64,000 nt of DNA from Actinoplanes sp. TFC3 (GCF_001553785.1 NZ_LOJP01000001.1:5760909-5824908), one strand, 5' to 3'. Shown: positions 35,514 through 44,858, counted from the stretch's first letter. Translations and numbers: made by a program. Notes: generated by a model not told the origin, from the letters alone.

Positions 35514-37658
35514 TCAGATCACCAGCTCCGGATGCAGGTCGGACGGGGTCAGGCGGCGCTTGCGGCGGGCGACGGCGATGGTGAGCGCGAGCGCCCCGAG
35601 CCCGTAGCCCAGCAGCGCCACGAAGCCGGTCACCACCGTACCCGCCGGGCCGCCGTCGATGGTGTGCCGTAGCGCTTCCACCACGTACGTCATGGGCAGC
35701 AGCGGGTGAATCGCCTGGAAGAACCCCGGCGTGGTCTGCACCGGGTACGTCCCGCCCGACGAGGTGAGCTGCAGCATCAGCAGCGCCAGGGCGAGGATGC
35801 GACCGGCCGGGCCGAGCGCCGCGCCCAGCAGCTGCATGATCGCCGCGAACGCCGCTGCGGTGAGCATCAGCAGGGCCAGCGTCAGCACCGGGCTGGCCGG
35901 GCTGAGGCCGAGCGCGAAGACGACCACGCAGAACAGCAGCAGAGCCTGCGCAAGTCCCACCGCCACCGCGGGCAGCAGACCGGCCAGCGCCACCCGGTAG
36001 GCCGGCGCACCCGACACCACGTAGCGGCGGTTGAGCGGGCGCAGCACCATGTAGGTGATCATGGCGCCGACCCAGAGGGCGAGGGCGAGGAAGTACGGTG
36101 CGAAGCCGACGCCGTAGGTTGCCGCGGGGTGCCTTACCGTGCGATCGAGTTGCACGGGGTTGCTCAGCAGGTTGGCGCGGTTGGCCGGGTCGTCACCGAA
36201 CGACGGGATCCGCTCGGCGCCGTCGCTCAATCCCGAGGCGAGTTGCGCGGCTCCACTTTGCAGGTCGCCCAGGCCGCTCGCCAACTGCTGACCACCCTCC
36301 GACAGCGTGCCCAGCCCATTGTCGAGCCGGCGAGCACCCGAGGCGAGTTGGAAAATGCCACCTCGCAGATCCTCCGCTCCGGATGCCGCCTGGTTGGTTC
36401 CGCTGCTGAGCTGGCGTGCCCCGGTGGCCAATCGGTTGAGACCCGAGGACAGCTCGTTCACCCGGGATCGGGCCGTCACGATGTCGTCAGCCAAATGCGG
36501 GGCGGCCCCGGCAAGCTCGCGCGCGTCCGCCGCCACGGCTTTGAGGCGCTTGCTCAAAGCGTTGAGATCCGAGCCGTCGATAACTGCCTGCACGCGTTTG
36601 GCATCGGTCACGAGCTGATTCGCGTACGACCGCGCCTGCTTCACGTCCGGCGTCGAATCCGGCAACCGGTTGAGATAGCGCTGCAGTCGCGTAGCGTTGC
36701 GAACCGCGTCGTCGGCAGCGTCGTCGAGCCGGTTCACATTGTTTGCCAGCAGGTCGGCACCACCGGCTACCAAAGTGGCGGACCGCTCGATCAATTCGGC
36801 GTTGCGGCGCAGGGCCGGCTCGGCTTTGTCAGCGGCAGCGTCCACGGCCTTCGCAAGTTGTCGCCCGCCCGCCGCCGCTTGCTGGGTCCCGGTGGCCAAT
36901 TGCGCCGCTCCCGATTGCAAAGCGGCAAGGCCATCGGCGAGGTCGTCGGCTCCCTGCGCCGCCGAGCCGAGTCCGGAGGACAGTTGCCCAGCGCCATTCT
37001 CGGCATCGGAAAGCCCGTTGTTCAGCCGGCTGGCGCCCCTCCTGGCGTCGACCAGCCCGCTGTCGAGCTGCTGTGCGCCGTCGGCCGCCTTCTCGGTCTG
37101 CGACTTGAGATCGGTGAATCCGACGAGCATTTTGTCGAAGTAGCCGGACTGGGCGGTCTGCGCGGCGGCGGCCCGTACTTCCTCGAACGCGGTGCGCGAG
37201 AAAATGCCGGCGAGGTAGTTGGTGGCATCGTCGTTGACCACGACGAGCTGCGCGGCTTTCGGGGCGGCGTTCTCATCGGGCCCGGTTGTCAGGTTCGTGG
37301 AGAAGTCGCGGGGAATGCGCAGCGACAGCTGATAACGCCCGTCGGCCAGTCCTTCCTCGGCGCCCTTCTCATCGGTGACATGCCAATCAAAAACTTCCCG
37401 CTCGATCAGCTTGTTGGCCAGATCCTGACCGGCGTGGACATTCGTCCCGTCGCTGGCCGTTGCGGCGGTGTCCTGCATGACGAGCGCGGCCGGAATGTGA
37501 TTGAGCCGGCCATAGGGATCCCAGAACGCATAGAGATACAGGGCGCCGTAGAGCAGCGGGATGACGCAAAGCACGACGAGAGCAGCAGCGGTCAACCGGC
37601 CACGCAAGAATCGGCGCAGTTCAAAGCCGGCGAGCCGCACACTGGACGTACCGGTCAC
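35514..37658 (-). CDS. YhgE/Pip family membrane protein
   Basis: 714 aa. One N-terminal membrane segment, an extracytoplasmic region with a long coiled coil of repeated LxSGAxxLxxGL/ASG units (about residues 190-470), then about five C-terminal segments of ABC-2 type. This is the YhgE/Pip layout (phage infection protein of Lactococcus and relatives). GTG 37658 overlaps the stop of the ATPase gene (GTGA). It may be the permease for that ATPase. Roles in envelope stress, secretion or phage adsorption are known or proposed for relatives only. Confidence 0.9.
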   Translation of the reverse strand: MTGTSSVRLAGFELRRFLRGRLTAAALVVLCVIPLLYGALYLYAFWDPYGRLNHIPAALVMQDTAATASDGTNVHAGQDLANKLIEREVFDWHVTDEKGAEEGLADGRYQLSLRIPRDFSTNLTTGPDENAAPKAAQLVVVNDDATNYLAGIFSRTAFEEVRAAAAQTAQSGYFDKMLVGFTDLKSQTEKAADGAQQLDSGLVDARRGASRLNNGLSDAENGAGQLSSGLGSAAQGADDLADGLAALQSGAAQLATGTQQAAAGGRQLAKAVDAAADKAEPALRRNAELIERSATLVAGGADLLANNVNRLDDAADDAVRNATRLQRYLNRLPDSTPDVKQARSYANQLVTDAKRVQAVIDGSDLNALSKRLKAVAADARELAGAAPHLADDIVTARSRVNELSSGLNRLATGARQLSSGTNQAASGAEDLRGGIFQLASGARRLDNGLGTLSEGGQQLASGLGDLQSGAAQLASGLSDGAERIPSFGDDPANRANLLSNPVQLDRTVRHPAATYGVGFAPYFLALALWVGAMITYMVLRPLNRRYVVSGAPAYRVALAGLLPAVAVGLAQALLLFCVVVFALGLSPASPVLTLALLMLTAAAFAAIMQLLGAALGPAGRILALALLMLQLTSSGGTYPVQTTPGFFQAIHPLLPMTYVVEALRHTIDGGPAGTVVTGFVALLGYGLGALALTIAVARRKRRLTPSDLHPELVI

Positions 37659-38242
37659 TTCACTTCTTCTTTCTGATCCGCACCAAGGTTGATGACAGTG
37701 GCGACCCGCGAGTCGTCGACGGAACGGGCGCTGAACAGGACCGCGATCCCGTCCTCGGCCAGTTCGTCAATGAGCGCCCATAGCTGGTCGCGCTCGGATT
37801 CGTCGAGACCTTCGTCGGTCGCATCAAGCGCCACAAGCTGCGGTTGCGCGAGGCGCGCCAGGATCACTCCAAGGACCTGGCGCTGGAACGGGCTCAATTC
37901 GAAGCCGCGCAGCGAGGGGTCAAGCCCGTGCCAATTGATTTCGGTATCCGGGCGGCGCCCCAGGAGCAGATACCTTTCCTGCACGAGTTCGGCTGCGCTC
38001 AATACGTTCTCCGGCTCGGACACCTCGGGCACATAGCCGAGGGCGGCCGTACCCGTCAGATGGACCTGACCGGCAGAAAGCCGGAAGCGCCGGGTAAGCG
38101 CGAGCAGCACCGTTGTCCGGCCGCTGCCGGGCGGCCCCACGACAGCGACTTTCTCCCCCGCGTTGATGCGGACATCGAGGTCCCGGAAGAGCCATCGGCG
38201 GCGGTGACGGACGCCCGCTCCGCCCGCGGTGAGAACCGGCAT
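37655..38242 (-). CDS. Degenerate ABC ATP-binding protein paired with YhgE
   Basis: 195 aa, shorter than usual. Walker A is good (GPPGSGRTT). The signature is LSPFQRQ instead of LSGGQ, and Walker B is LVALDATDEGLD, where the catalytic Glu next to the Asp is replaced by Ala. The H-loop region ends FSARSVDD with no clear switch His. It may bind ATP but hydrolyse poorly. ATG 38242 has GAAGG 8 nt upstream. First gene of the operon. Confidence 0.82.
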   Translation of the reverse strand: MPVLTAGGAGVRHRRRWLFRDLDVRINAGEKVAVVGPPGSGRTTVLLALTRRFRLSAGQVHLTGTAALGYVPEVSEPENVLSAAELVQERYLLLGRRPDTEINWHGLDPSLRGFELSPFQRQVLGVILARLAQPQLVALDATDEGLDESERDQLWALIDELAEDGIAVLFSARSVDDSRVATVINLGADQKEEVK

Positions 38243-38259
38243 GACAATACCTTCTTTGA

Positions 38260-38273
38260 ACTGACTGGTCAGT
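38260..38273. promoter_or_regulatory. TetR-type operator of the ABC-YhgE-TetR operon
   Basis: ACTGAC-TG-GTCAGT, a perfect palindrome 18-31 bp upstream of the first gene of the operon, in an AT-richer stretch. The size and sequence class are typical of TetR-family sites, and the operon ends with a TetR gene. Confidence 0.65.
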
Positions 38274-38397
38274 CTAAAAACATACTCCTCATCTTCATCG
38301 ATCGATCGGGCACGTGGCGCACCTCACGATCCGCGAGTTGTCCACAGGCTGGCGCCGGGCGGTGGACCGCTCCCCGGCAACCCGGCAGGATCGGGGC

Positions 38398-39375
38398 ATG
38401 GTGACGCGATGGGGCATGACCGTTCCACTGGGCGGGGTAGCGCTGACCGAGCACGCCGCGGTCTACGAGGCGTTGAGTGCGGCCGGCTTCACCGACTTCT
38501 GGTCGAGTGAGGTGAACGGCACCGACGCGTTCACACCGCTGACGCTGGCGTCGATCTGGCAGCCGCAAGCCCGGCTCGGCACGGCCATCGCACCCGTCTT
38601 CACCCGCGGCCCGGCCCTGCTGGCGATGACGGCTGCAGCTCTGGCGGAGGCCGCACCGGGTCGCTTCCAGCTGGGCATCGGCGCCTCTTCGCCCGTCGTC
38701 GCCGGCGACTGGAATGCCGCCGAGTTCACCAAGCCCTTTGCGCGCAGCCGCGACATGCTCCGGTTCCTCAAGGCAGCCCTGGCCGGCGAGGTGATCGACG
38801 AGACCTACGAGACTTTCCGGGTACGCCGATTCCGGCTCGAACGCCCGCCCGCGGTGCCGCCCCAGATCCTGCTCGCGGCGCTGCGCCCGGGCATGCTCAA
38901 GCTCGCCGCCACCGAGGCAGACGGGGTGATCCTCAACTGGCTCGCCGCCACCGACGTCGCGCAGGTCCTGAACGAGGCAAAGACCGGCAAGCCAGACTTC
39001 GACATCGTGGCTCGCATCTTCGTCTGCCCGACCGAGGACCGCGAATACGCCCGCACGGTGGGCCGCCGGTTGATTGCCGCCTACCTGACCGTGCCGGCAT
39101 ACCTGGAGTTTCATCGCTGGCTCGGCCGCGAACCCGTGCTGGGCCAATTGCGGGAGGCGTGGGCCACGGGCGATCGGCGGGCGGCGCTAGCGGCGATTCC
39201 CGATGAGGTCGTCGACGAGCTGATCGTGCACGGCTCCCCGCAGGAGTGCCGGGCCCATGTCGCTCGCTATGCCGAGGCCGGCGTGACCGTACCGGTAATG
39301 GCTTTGCTTCCGACACCCGAGCTGCAGGAAGACGCGACGGCCCTGGGCCGGATCATCACCGGCCTCGGCCGCTGA
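38398..39375 (+). CDS. LLM class F420-dependent oxidoreductase
   Basis: 325 aa luciferase-like monooxygenase fold: WGMTVPLGGVALTEHAAVYEALSAAGFTDFWSSEVNGTDAFTPLTLAS, then LGIGASSPVVAGDWNG-like (ASSPVVAGDWNAAEF), as in actinobacterial F420-dependent enzymes. Flavin or F420 use and substrate are inferred from family only. ATG 38398 has AGGATCGGGG upstream; the frame is open back to 38314 without family similarity. A DnaA-box-like TTGTCCACA lies at 38338-38346 in that upstream part. Confidence 0.87.
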   Translation: MVTRWGMTVPLGGVALTEHAAVYEALSAAGFTDFWSSEVNGTDAFTPLTLASIWQPQARLGTAIAPVFTRGPALLAMTAAALAEAAPGRFQLGIGASSPVVAGDWNAAEFTKPFARSRDMLRFLKAALAGEVIDETYETFRVRRFRLERPPAVPPQILLAALRPGMLKLAATEADGVILNWLAATDVAQVLNEAKTGKPDFDIVARIFVCPTEDREYARTVGRRLIAAYLTVPAYLEFHRWLGREPVLGQLREAWATGDRRAALAAIPDEVVDELIVHGSPQECRAHVARYAEAGVTVPVMALLPTPELQEDATALGRIITGLGR

Positions 39376-39434
39376 CCCTGCAAACAGCGAGACCGCACAC
39401 CCACTCACGCCCACGAATGCGCCCAAGAGACAGC

Positions 39435-39464
39435 GAGGGCGCACCCGGTATCGGGTGCGCCCTC
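39435..39464. terminator. Bidirectional intrinsic terminator hairpin
   Basis: Perfect 13-bp stem GAGGGCGCACCCG / CGGGTGCGCCCTC with a GTAT loop, between the convergent LLM oxidoreductase and PadR genes and only 17 nt past the PadR stop. Confidence 0.85.
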
Positions 39465-39480
39465 GGTTGAGCCGCGACAA

Positions 39481-40098
39481 TCACTCGCTGTCGGCGAGGA
39501 TGGCGTACAGCTTGCGCTTGGTTTCGTTGAGCACCGTGAGCGCCTTGTCGCGCTGCTCCGGGGTTCCGTTGAAGCCGACCTGGCGCAGCGCGCTCATGAT
39601 GCCGACGGCGGCGTCGCGGAAGTCCGCGACCTGGGACATCGTGTCATCGCTGAAGCGCGCCCACGGCGGGTTTTCCGCCGCCGCCTGGGCCTCCTCACGA
39701 CCGGCATCGGTAAGCGAGAAGCGCTTGCGACCAACGGCCGCCTCGGCCTCGATCAGGCCCTCGTCCTCCAGCAACTGCAGGGTGGGGTAGACCGAGCCGG
39801 GGCTGGGGCGCCAGATGCCGCCGGTGCGGCTCTCCAGCTCCTGGATCATCTCGTAGCCGTGCATCGGGCGTTCGAGAAGCAGCGCCAGGATCGCCGGCCG
39901 GACGTTGGGGCGACTGCCTCGCCCGCCTCGGCACCCGCCGCCTCGAGGGCCGCCGGGACCCTCAGGCCCCCAGCCCCCGAAGCCGCCATGGCCACCGAAA
40001 CCGCCACCTTGAGCCGGGCCGCCGAAGGGAAATCCGGGCGGGAACCCGAAGCCACGGGACCGAGCCTCGTGCAGCCGGCGCATGTGTTCGTGCCTCAT
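39481..40098 (-). CDS. PadR family transcriptional regulator
   Basis: 205 aa. After a Gly/Pro-rich N-terminal region (residues 15-62) comes the PadR winged helix: VRPAILALLLERPMHGYEMIQELESRTGGIWRPSPGSVYPTLQLLEDEGLIEAEAAVGRKRFSLTDAGR. The C-terminal helices end at about 200. The glycine-rich head is usual in actinobacterial PadR proteins. A palindromic site lies just upstream, suggesting autorepression. The gene diverges from the GNAT gene. Confidence 0.93.
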   Translation of the reverse strand: MRHEHMRRLHEARSRGFGFPPGFPFGGPAQGGGFGGHGGFGGWGPEGPGGPRGGGCRGGRGSRPNVRPAILALLLERPMHGYEMIQELESRTGGIWRPSPGSVYPTLQLLEDEGLIEAEAAVGRKRFSLTDAGREEAQAAAENPPWARFSDDTMSQVADFRDAAVGIMSALRQVGFNGTPEQRDKALTVLNETKRKLYAILADSE

Positions 40099-40118
40099 GA
40101 TTATCTCCGATCTGTTGT

Positions 40119-40139
40119 CGATAGTTAGACGATATATCG
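40119..40139. promoter_or_regulatory. PadR operator candidate
   Basis: CGATATATCG (40130-40139) is a perfect 10-bp palindrome; 11 bp to the left lies the related CGATAGTTAG. The AT-rich core sits 21-41 bp upstream of the padR start and between the divergent GNAT and padR genes, so one site could control both. Confidence 0.55.
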
Positions 40140-40223
40140 GCGAACAGTCGAGTGCAAGGCCTTTTCCGGATCCGATGGGAAGCGCGGGGTGTCAGACGCC
40201 TTCGATCTGGCAATCTGATACCT

Positions 40224-41063
40224 GTGTTGACGGTGCCCATACGCCAGCTCGGGGAGTCCGAGCGGGCCACGGTCGAGCGAGTTCTCGATCAAGACCCCTA
40301 CGCCGGCGCCCAGATTGCCGAGCGCGTGGCGGCGCACGGGCTCAACTGGTGGCGTTCCGACGGTCGCATCTACGGCTACGGCAACGGCCGCCGCATCGAG
40401 TCACTGTGCTGGTCAGGAGCCCACCTGGTGCCGGTGTGCGCCAGCGCCCCGGCGGTGGCGGCCTTCGCGGAGCTGCTCGGCTCGGATCCGCGCATCTGCT
40501 CGTCGATCATCGGGCGCTCCGAGGCCGTACTCGACCTGTGGGACAGGCTCAGCGCGCATTGGGGCCCGGCCCGCGACGTACGCCCGCACCAGCCGCTGCT
40601 CGTGGCGGATCGCGAGGCACCCGTGGCACCCGACCCCGAGGTGCGGCTGGTCAGGCCGGACGAGGTCGATCAGCTCTTCCCAGCCGCGGTGGCGATGTAC
40701 ACCGAAGAGGTCGGCGTCTCCCCGCTGCTCGACGATGGCGGGCGCGGTTACAAGAGGCGGATCGCTGAGCTCGTACGGGGAAAACGAGCCTATGCCCGAT
40801 TTGTCGGCGACCGCGTGGTCTTCAAGGCCGAACTCGCCATCGTGACCCGGCGCACGACCCAGATCCAGGGCGTCTGGGTGGACCCGGAATATCGAGGTCG
40901 AGGGCTCGCGGCCGGAGCCATGGCGGCGGTCCTGCAAGACGCCCTGCAGCGGGTCGCCCCCACCGTCAGCCTGTACGTCAACGACTACAACGCCCCGGCC
41001 CGCCGGGTGTACGCCCGCTGCGGCTTCATCCAGCAGGGCAGCTTCGCCACTGTGCTGTTCTGA
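40224..41063 (+). CDS. DUF4081 GNAT family N-acetyltransferase
   Basis: 279 aa. The N-terminal DUF4081 domain (VPIRQLGESERATVERVLDQDPYAGAQIAERVAAHGLN) is fused to a C-terminal GNAT domain with the acetyl-CoA loop GVWVDPEYRGRGLAAGAMAAVL and VNDYNAPARRVYARCGF. This pair is conserved in actinobacteria next to ispG-rip-dxr. Target unknown. GTG 40224, TTG 40227 and GTG 40233 are all possible starts; the family begins at VLTVPIRQL. Confidence 0.87.
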   Translation: MLTVPIRQLGESERATVERVLDQDPYAGAQIAERVAAHGLNWWRSDGRIYGYGNGRRIESLCWSGAHLVPVCASAPAVAAFAELLGSDPRICSSIIGRSEAVLDLWDRLSAHWGPARDVRPHQPLLVADREAPVAPDPEVRLVRPDEVDQLFPAAVAMYTEEVGVSPLLDDGGRGYKRRIAELVRGKRAYARFVGDRVVFKAELAIVTRRTTQIQGVWVDPEYRGRGLAAGAMAAVLQDALQRVAPTVSLYVNDYNAPARRVYARCGFIQQGSFATVLF

Positions 41064-41071
41064 AGACCTGG

Positions 41072-41099
41072 GCCGCCCCCGAACGCCAGAAAGGGCGGC
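41072..41099. terminator. Hairpin between converging GNAT and ispG genes
   Basis: GCCGCCC (41072-41078) pairs with GGGCGGC (41093-41099) around a 14-nt loop. It is short and has no U tract, but it sits in the 61-bp gap between converging genes. Confidence 0.4.
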
Positions 41100-41124
41100 A
41101 CAGGTACTACAACAAGCAGCGCTG

Positions 41125-42297
41125 TCAGTGCACCGTGACCTGTGCGCCGGGCAGCAGCTCGCGCATCTCGTCGGGCAGCTCGGCGCCCATCTCGTCGGCC
41201 AGGCGCAGGGCCTCCTCGACCAGCGTCTCCACGATCACCGACTCCGGCACGGTCTTGATGACCTGACCCTTGACGAAGATCTGTCCCTTGCCGTTGCCCG
41301 AGGCCACGCCGAGGTCGGCCTCGCGCGCCTCGCCGGGACCGTTGACGACGCAGCCCATGACCGCCACGCGCAGCGGCACCGGCAGCCCGTCGAGCGCGGC
41401 GGTGACCTGCTCGGCCAGGGTGTACACGTCGACCTGGGCGCGCCCGCAGGACGGGCAGGAAACGATCTCCAGGCCACGTTCGCGCAGGCCGAGGGATTCC
41501 AGGATGCCCTGACCGACCTTGATCTCCTCGACCGGCGGGGCGGACAGCGACACCCGGATGGTGTCGCCGATGCCCTCGGCGAGCAGGGCCCCGAAGGCCA
41601 CCGCGCTCTTGATCGTGCCCTGGAACGCCGGGCCGGCCTCGGTCACGCCGAGGTGCAGCGGGTAGTCGCACTGCTCAGCGAGCTGGCGGTAGGCGCGGAT
41701 CATCACGACCGGGTCGTTGTGCTTGACCGAGATCTTGATGTCGCGGAAGCCGTGCTCCTCGAACAACGAGCACTCCCACAGCGCCGACTCGACCAGCGCC
41801 TCGGCGGTGGCCTTGCCGTACTTCTCCATCAGCCGCTTGTCGAGCGAGCCCGCGTTGACGCCGATACGGATCGGCACGCCCGCGTCGCCGGCCGCCTTCG
41901 CGATCTCCTTGACCTTGTCGTCGAACTGGCGGATGTTGCCCGGGTTCACCCGCACTGCCGCGCAGCCCGCGTCGATCGCGGCGAACACGTACTTGGGCTG
42001 GAAGTGGATGTCGGCGATCACCGGGATCTGCGACTTCTTGGCGATCGCCGGGAGGGCCTCGACGTCGTCCTGCGAGGGCACCGCGACGCGCACGATCTGG
42101 CAGCCGGACGCGGTGAGTTCGGCGATCTGCTGCAGCGTCGCGTTGATGTCGGAGGTGAGCGTGGTGGTCATGGACTGCACGCTGACCGGCGCACCACCAC
42201 CGACGAGGACGCCGCCGACGTTGATCTGACGGCTCGCCCGGCGCGGGGCGAGCGGCGGCGGAGGCACGGCCGGCATGCCAAGACTGATAGCGGTCAT
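41125..42297 (-). CDS. ispG: 4-hydroxy-3-methylbut-2-en-1-yl diphosphate synthase
   Basis: The MEP-pathway enzyme turning MEcPP into HMBPP, with a [4Fe-4S] cluster. The TIM-barrel part (VSVQSMTTTLTSDINATLQQI) and the cluster ligands C281, C284 (SCPSCGR), C316 (VMGCVVNGPGEA) and E323 are in place; 390 aa is normal. It lies 7 nt downstream of the rip protease gene, with dxr at the head of the same minus-strand unit. Confidence 0.97.
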   Translation of the reverse strand: MTAISLGMPAVPPPPLAPRRASRQINVGGVLVGGGAPVSVQSMTTTLTSDINATLQQIAELTASGCQIVRVAVPSQDDVEALPAIAKKSQIPVIADIHFQPKYVFAAIDAGCAAVRVNPGNIRQFDDKVKEIAKAAGDAGVPIRIGVNAGSLDKRLMEKYGKATAEALVESALWECSLFEEHGFRDIKISVKHNDPVVMIRAYRQLAEQCDYPLHLGVTEAGPAFQGTIKSAVAFGALLAEGIGDTIRVSLSAPPVEEIKVGQGILESLGLRERGLEIVSCPSCGRAQVDVYTLAEQVTAALDGLPVPLRVAVMGCVVNGPGEAREADLGVASGNGKGQIFVKGQVIKTVPESVIVETLVEEALRLADEMGAELPDEMRELLPGAQVTVH

Positions 42298-42304
42298 GGG
42301 TGTG

Positions 42305-43552
42305 TCACCTCGAGAAGATCGAGATCGGGTTGATGACGTCGGCGGTGATGGTCAGCACGGTGAACGCGCCACCGATCAGGATGACGGCGTAGGTCAACGG
42401 CATGAGCTTGTAGTAGTCGACGCGCCCGGGGTCGGGCTTCTTGAGGCGAGCGTAGAGCCACGAGCGGACGCGCTCGAACCAGGCGATGGCAATGTGACCG
42501 CCGTCCACCGGCAGGATCGGCAGCAGGTTGAACAGCCCGATGAACACGTTCAGCGAGATGAACACCATCAGGAAGACCTCGGGCACACCGCGTTCGATGG
42601 CCTCGCCGCCGAGCCGGCTGGCGCCGACCACGCTGATCGGGGTGTCGGGGTCACGCTCGTTGCCGGTGATGGAGTGCCACAGCGCGGGGATCTTCTCGGG
42701 GATCCGGCCGAGCGCCTCGAACGAGCCCTTGACGATGGTCCAGCTGTACGAGAACGTCTCGCCCACGGCCTCGCCCGGGCCATAGGTGACCAGGGCCGGG
42801 GTGTCGACAACCGGCCCCACCCCGGCGACCGGGACCTCGGTGACCTTGCCGCTCGGGTCGTCGATCGGGGTGCGCTGGGCCGCGACGAGCTTGACGGTGG
42901 CGGTGCCGGCCACGCCGTCGCGGGTGTAGCCGAACGCCACGTCGCCGGGCTTGGCGGCCCGGATGACGTCGGTGAGCTGGCCGTAGTTCTGGATCGGCTG
43001 CCCGCCCACGCTGGTGATGACGTCACCGGTCTTGAGCCCGGCGGTCGCCGCGGGGGCGGCGGGGTCTGCGGACGTGCACTCCTGCTCGGAGAGCACGATC
43101 TGCACGCACTTGCCGACCGAGATCTTGGCCGGGATGGCCCGCTGCTCGGCCGCAGTCGCCGGATAGGCGGGGTTGGGCAGGCCCACGAAGACCGCGGCGA
43201 ACCAGATCGCGACGATCGCCAGGATGAAGTGGGTGATCGAGCCGGCCGACATCACGATCGTGCGCTTCCACACCGGGAAGCGCCACATCGCGCGCGGCTG
43301 GTCCTCGGGCAGCACGTCGTCGTCCTGCGGCGTCATACCGACGATCTTGCAGAAGCCGCCCAGCGGGATGGCCTTGAGACCGTATTCGGTTTCGCCGCGC
43401 TTGAAGGAGAAGATCGTCGGGCCGAAGCCGACGAAATACTGCGTCACCTTCATGTTGAACCGCTTGGCCGTGATCATGTGCCCCAGTTCGTGCAGGGACA
43501 CCGAGATCAGGATCGCGAGCGCGAACGCCGCCGTTCCCAACCAGTACAGCAT
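42305..43552 (-). CDS. Site-2 protease, M50 family zinc metalloprotease (RseP/Rip1-like)
   Basis: 415 aa intramembrane protease. The zinc site is H21-E22-L-G-H25 in the first membrane segment; the third ligand motif LPVDGGH is near residue 350. A PDZ domain lies between (GLKTGDVITSVGGQPIQNYGQL). Relatives cut membrane-bound anti-sigma factors and regulate envelope composition. The ATG overlaps the dxr stop by one base (TGATG), a tight coupling. Confidence 0.94.
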   Translation of the reverse strand: MLYWLGTAAFALAILISVSLHELGHMITAKRFNMKVTQYFVGFGPTIFSFKRGETEYGLKAIPLGGFCKIVGMTPQDDDVLPEDQPRAMWRFPVWKRTIVMSAGSITHFILAIVAIWFAAVFVGLPNPAYPATAAEQRAIPAKISVGKCVQIVLSEQECTSADPAAPAATAGLKTGDVITSVGGQPIQNYGQLTDVIRAAKPGDVAFGYTRDGVAGTATVKLVAAQRTPIDDPSGKVTEVPVAGVGPVVDTPALVTYGPGEAVGETFSYSWTIVKGSFEALGRIPEKIPALWHSITGNERDPDTPISVVGASRLGGEAIERGVPEVFLMVFISLNVFIGLFNLLPILPVDGGHIAIAWFERVRSWLYARLKKPDPGRVDYYKLMPLTYAVILIGGAFTVLTITADVINPISIFSR

Positions 43553-44754
43553 CAGGCTCCTTCAGCCGCAGTCGCGATCATCCGCTGTGCCTGGGCCCGC
43601 GCCCACGCCTCCGCGGCCAGTACGTCCTCGACGGTACCCGGCGGACCGAAATCGGGAGCCGCCGCCAGCACCGCCGCGATGGTGTCGACGATGCTCAGAA
43701 AAGGTAGCCGACCGGACACGAAGGCGGCCACACACTCTTCGTTCGACGCGTTGAAGATCGCCGGCCGGCAGTTACCCTCCCGACCGGCGGCCTTGGCCAG
43801 CTCCACCGCGGGGAACGCCTCCGCGTCCAGCGGCCGCAGCTCCCAGTTGTGCGCGAGCGTCCAGTCCACCGCCGCTGCCGCCTCGGGCACCCGATCGGGC
43901 CAGGCCAGCGCGAGCGCGATGGGCAACCGCATGTCCGGCGGGCTGGCCTGTGCGAGCGTCGAGCCGTCGGTGAACTCCACCAGCGAGTGCAGCACCGACT
44001 GCGGGTGGACCATGACCTCGATGTCGTCGTAGGCCACGTCGAACAGCTCGTGCGCCTCGATCACCTCGAGCCCCTTGTTGACCATGGTGGCGGAGTTGAT
44101 CGTGACCACCGGGCCCATGTCCCAGGTCGGGTGTTTGAGCGCTTCCTCGGGCGTGACGTTCGTCAACTCGCTGCGCCGCCGATCCCGGAACGCTCCCCCA
44201 CTCGCGGTCAGCACCAGCCGCCGTACCTCACGCTCGGCGCCACCACGTAGGCACTGCGCAAGCGCCGAGTGCTCGGAGTCCACAGGGACGATCTGCCCCG
44301 GCCGCTGGGTGGCGGCCTTCACGAGCGGGCCGCCGGCGACGAGCGACTCCTTGTTTGCCAACGCGAGGGTACGACCAGAGCCCAGCGCCGCCAGCGTAGG
44401 AGCAAGTCCCAGGCTCCCCACCACCCCGTTCAGCACCACGTCGCAGGGCCACTGGGCGAGTTCGGTCATCGCGTCGGGCCCGGCCACGATCTTCGGCAGC
44501 TTGAAATCGCCGGTGGCCCAGCCCTGCTTCTGCGCCTGCGCATAGAACGCGAGTTGCAGGTCCTGCACCGCACTCGAACGGGCCACGCCGACCACGTCGA
44601 CGCCCAGCTCCAGCGCCTGAGCAGCGAGCAACTCGACATTGCCCCCGCCTGCGCCGACGGCGACCACCCGGAACTGGCCGGGGTTGCGCCGGACGATGTC
44701 GATGGCCTGGGTTCCGATCGACCCGGTGGATCCGAGAAGGACAAGCTCACGCAT
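43552..44754 (-). CDS. dxr: 1-deoxy-D-xylulose 5-phosphate reductoisomerase
   Basis: Second step of the MEP isoprenoid pathway. The NADPH motif is LLGSTGSIGTQAIDIV; the active site includes ALANKESLVAGG, VDSEHSA and TASGGAFRD; HPTWDMGPVVTINSATMVNKGLE and the C-terminal helical domain follow. ATG 44754 gives the family start MRELVLLG with GGGAAG 9 nt upstream; ATG 44763 is also possible. Confidence 0.96.
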   Translation of the reverse strand: MRELVLLGSTGSIGTQAIDIVRRNPGQFRVVAVGAGGGNVELLAAQALELGVDVVGVARSSAVQDLQLAFYAQAQKQGWATGDFKLPKIVAGPDAMTELAQWPCDVVLNGVVGSLGLAPTLAALGSGRTLALANKESLVAGGPLVKAATQRPGQIVPVDSEHSALAQCLRGGAEREVRRLVLTASGGAFRDRRRSELTNVTPEEALKHPTWDMGPVVTINSATMVNKGLEVIEAHELFDVAYDDIEVMVHPQSVLHSLVEFTDGSTLAQASPPDMRLPIALALAWPDRVPEAAAAVDWTLAHNWELRPLDAEAFPAVELAKAAGREGNCRPAIFNASNEECVAAFVSGRLPFLSIVDTIAAVLAAAPDFGPPGTVEDVLAAEAWARAQAQRMIATAAEGA

Positions 44755-44858
44755 GCCTGCCATCTTCCCGGACGCGTGCACGCCCGTCGTGGTCAGCCTT
44801 GCCCATCACAGCACTCGACAAGTGGGATCACTCGGCTGAGCGGGGTAAGTGAAGGAAC

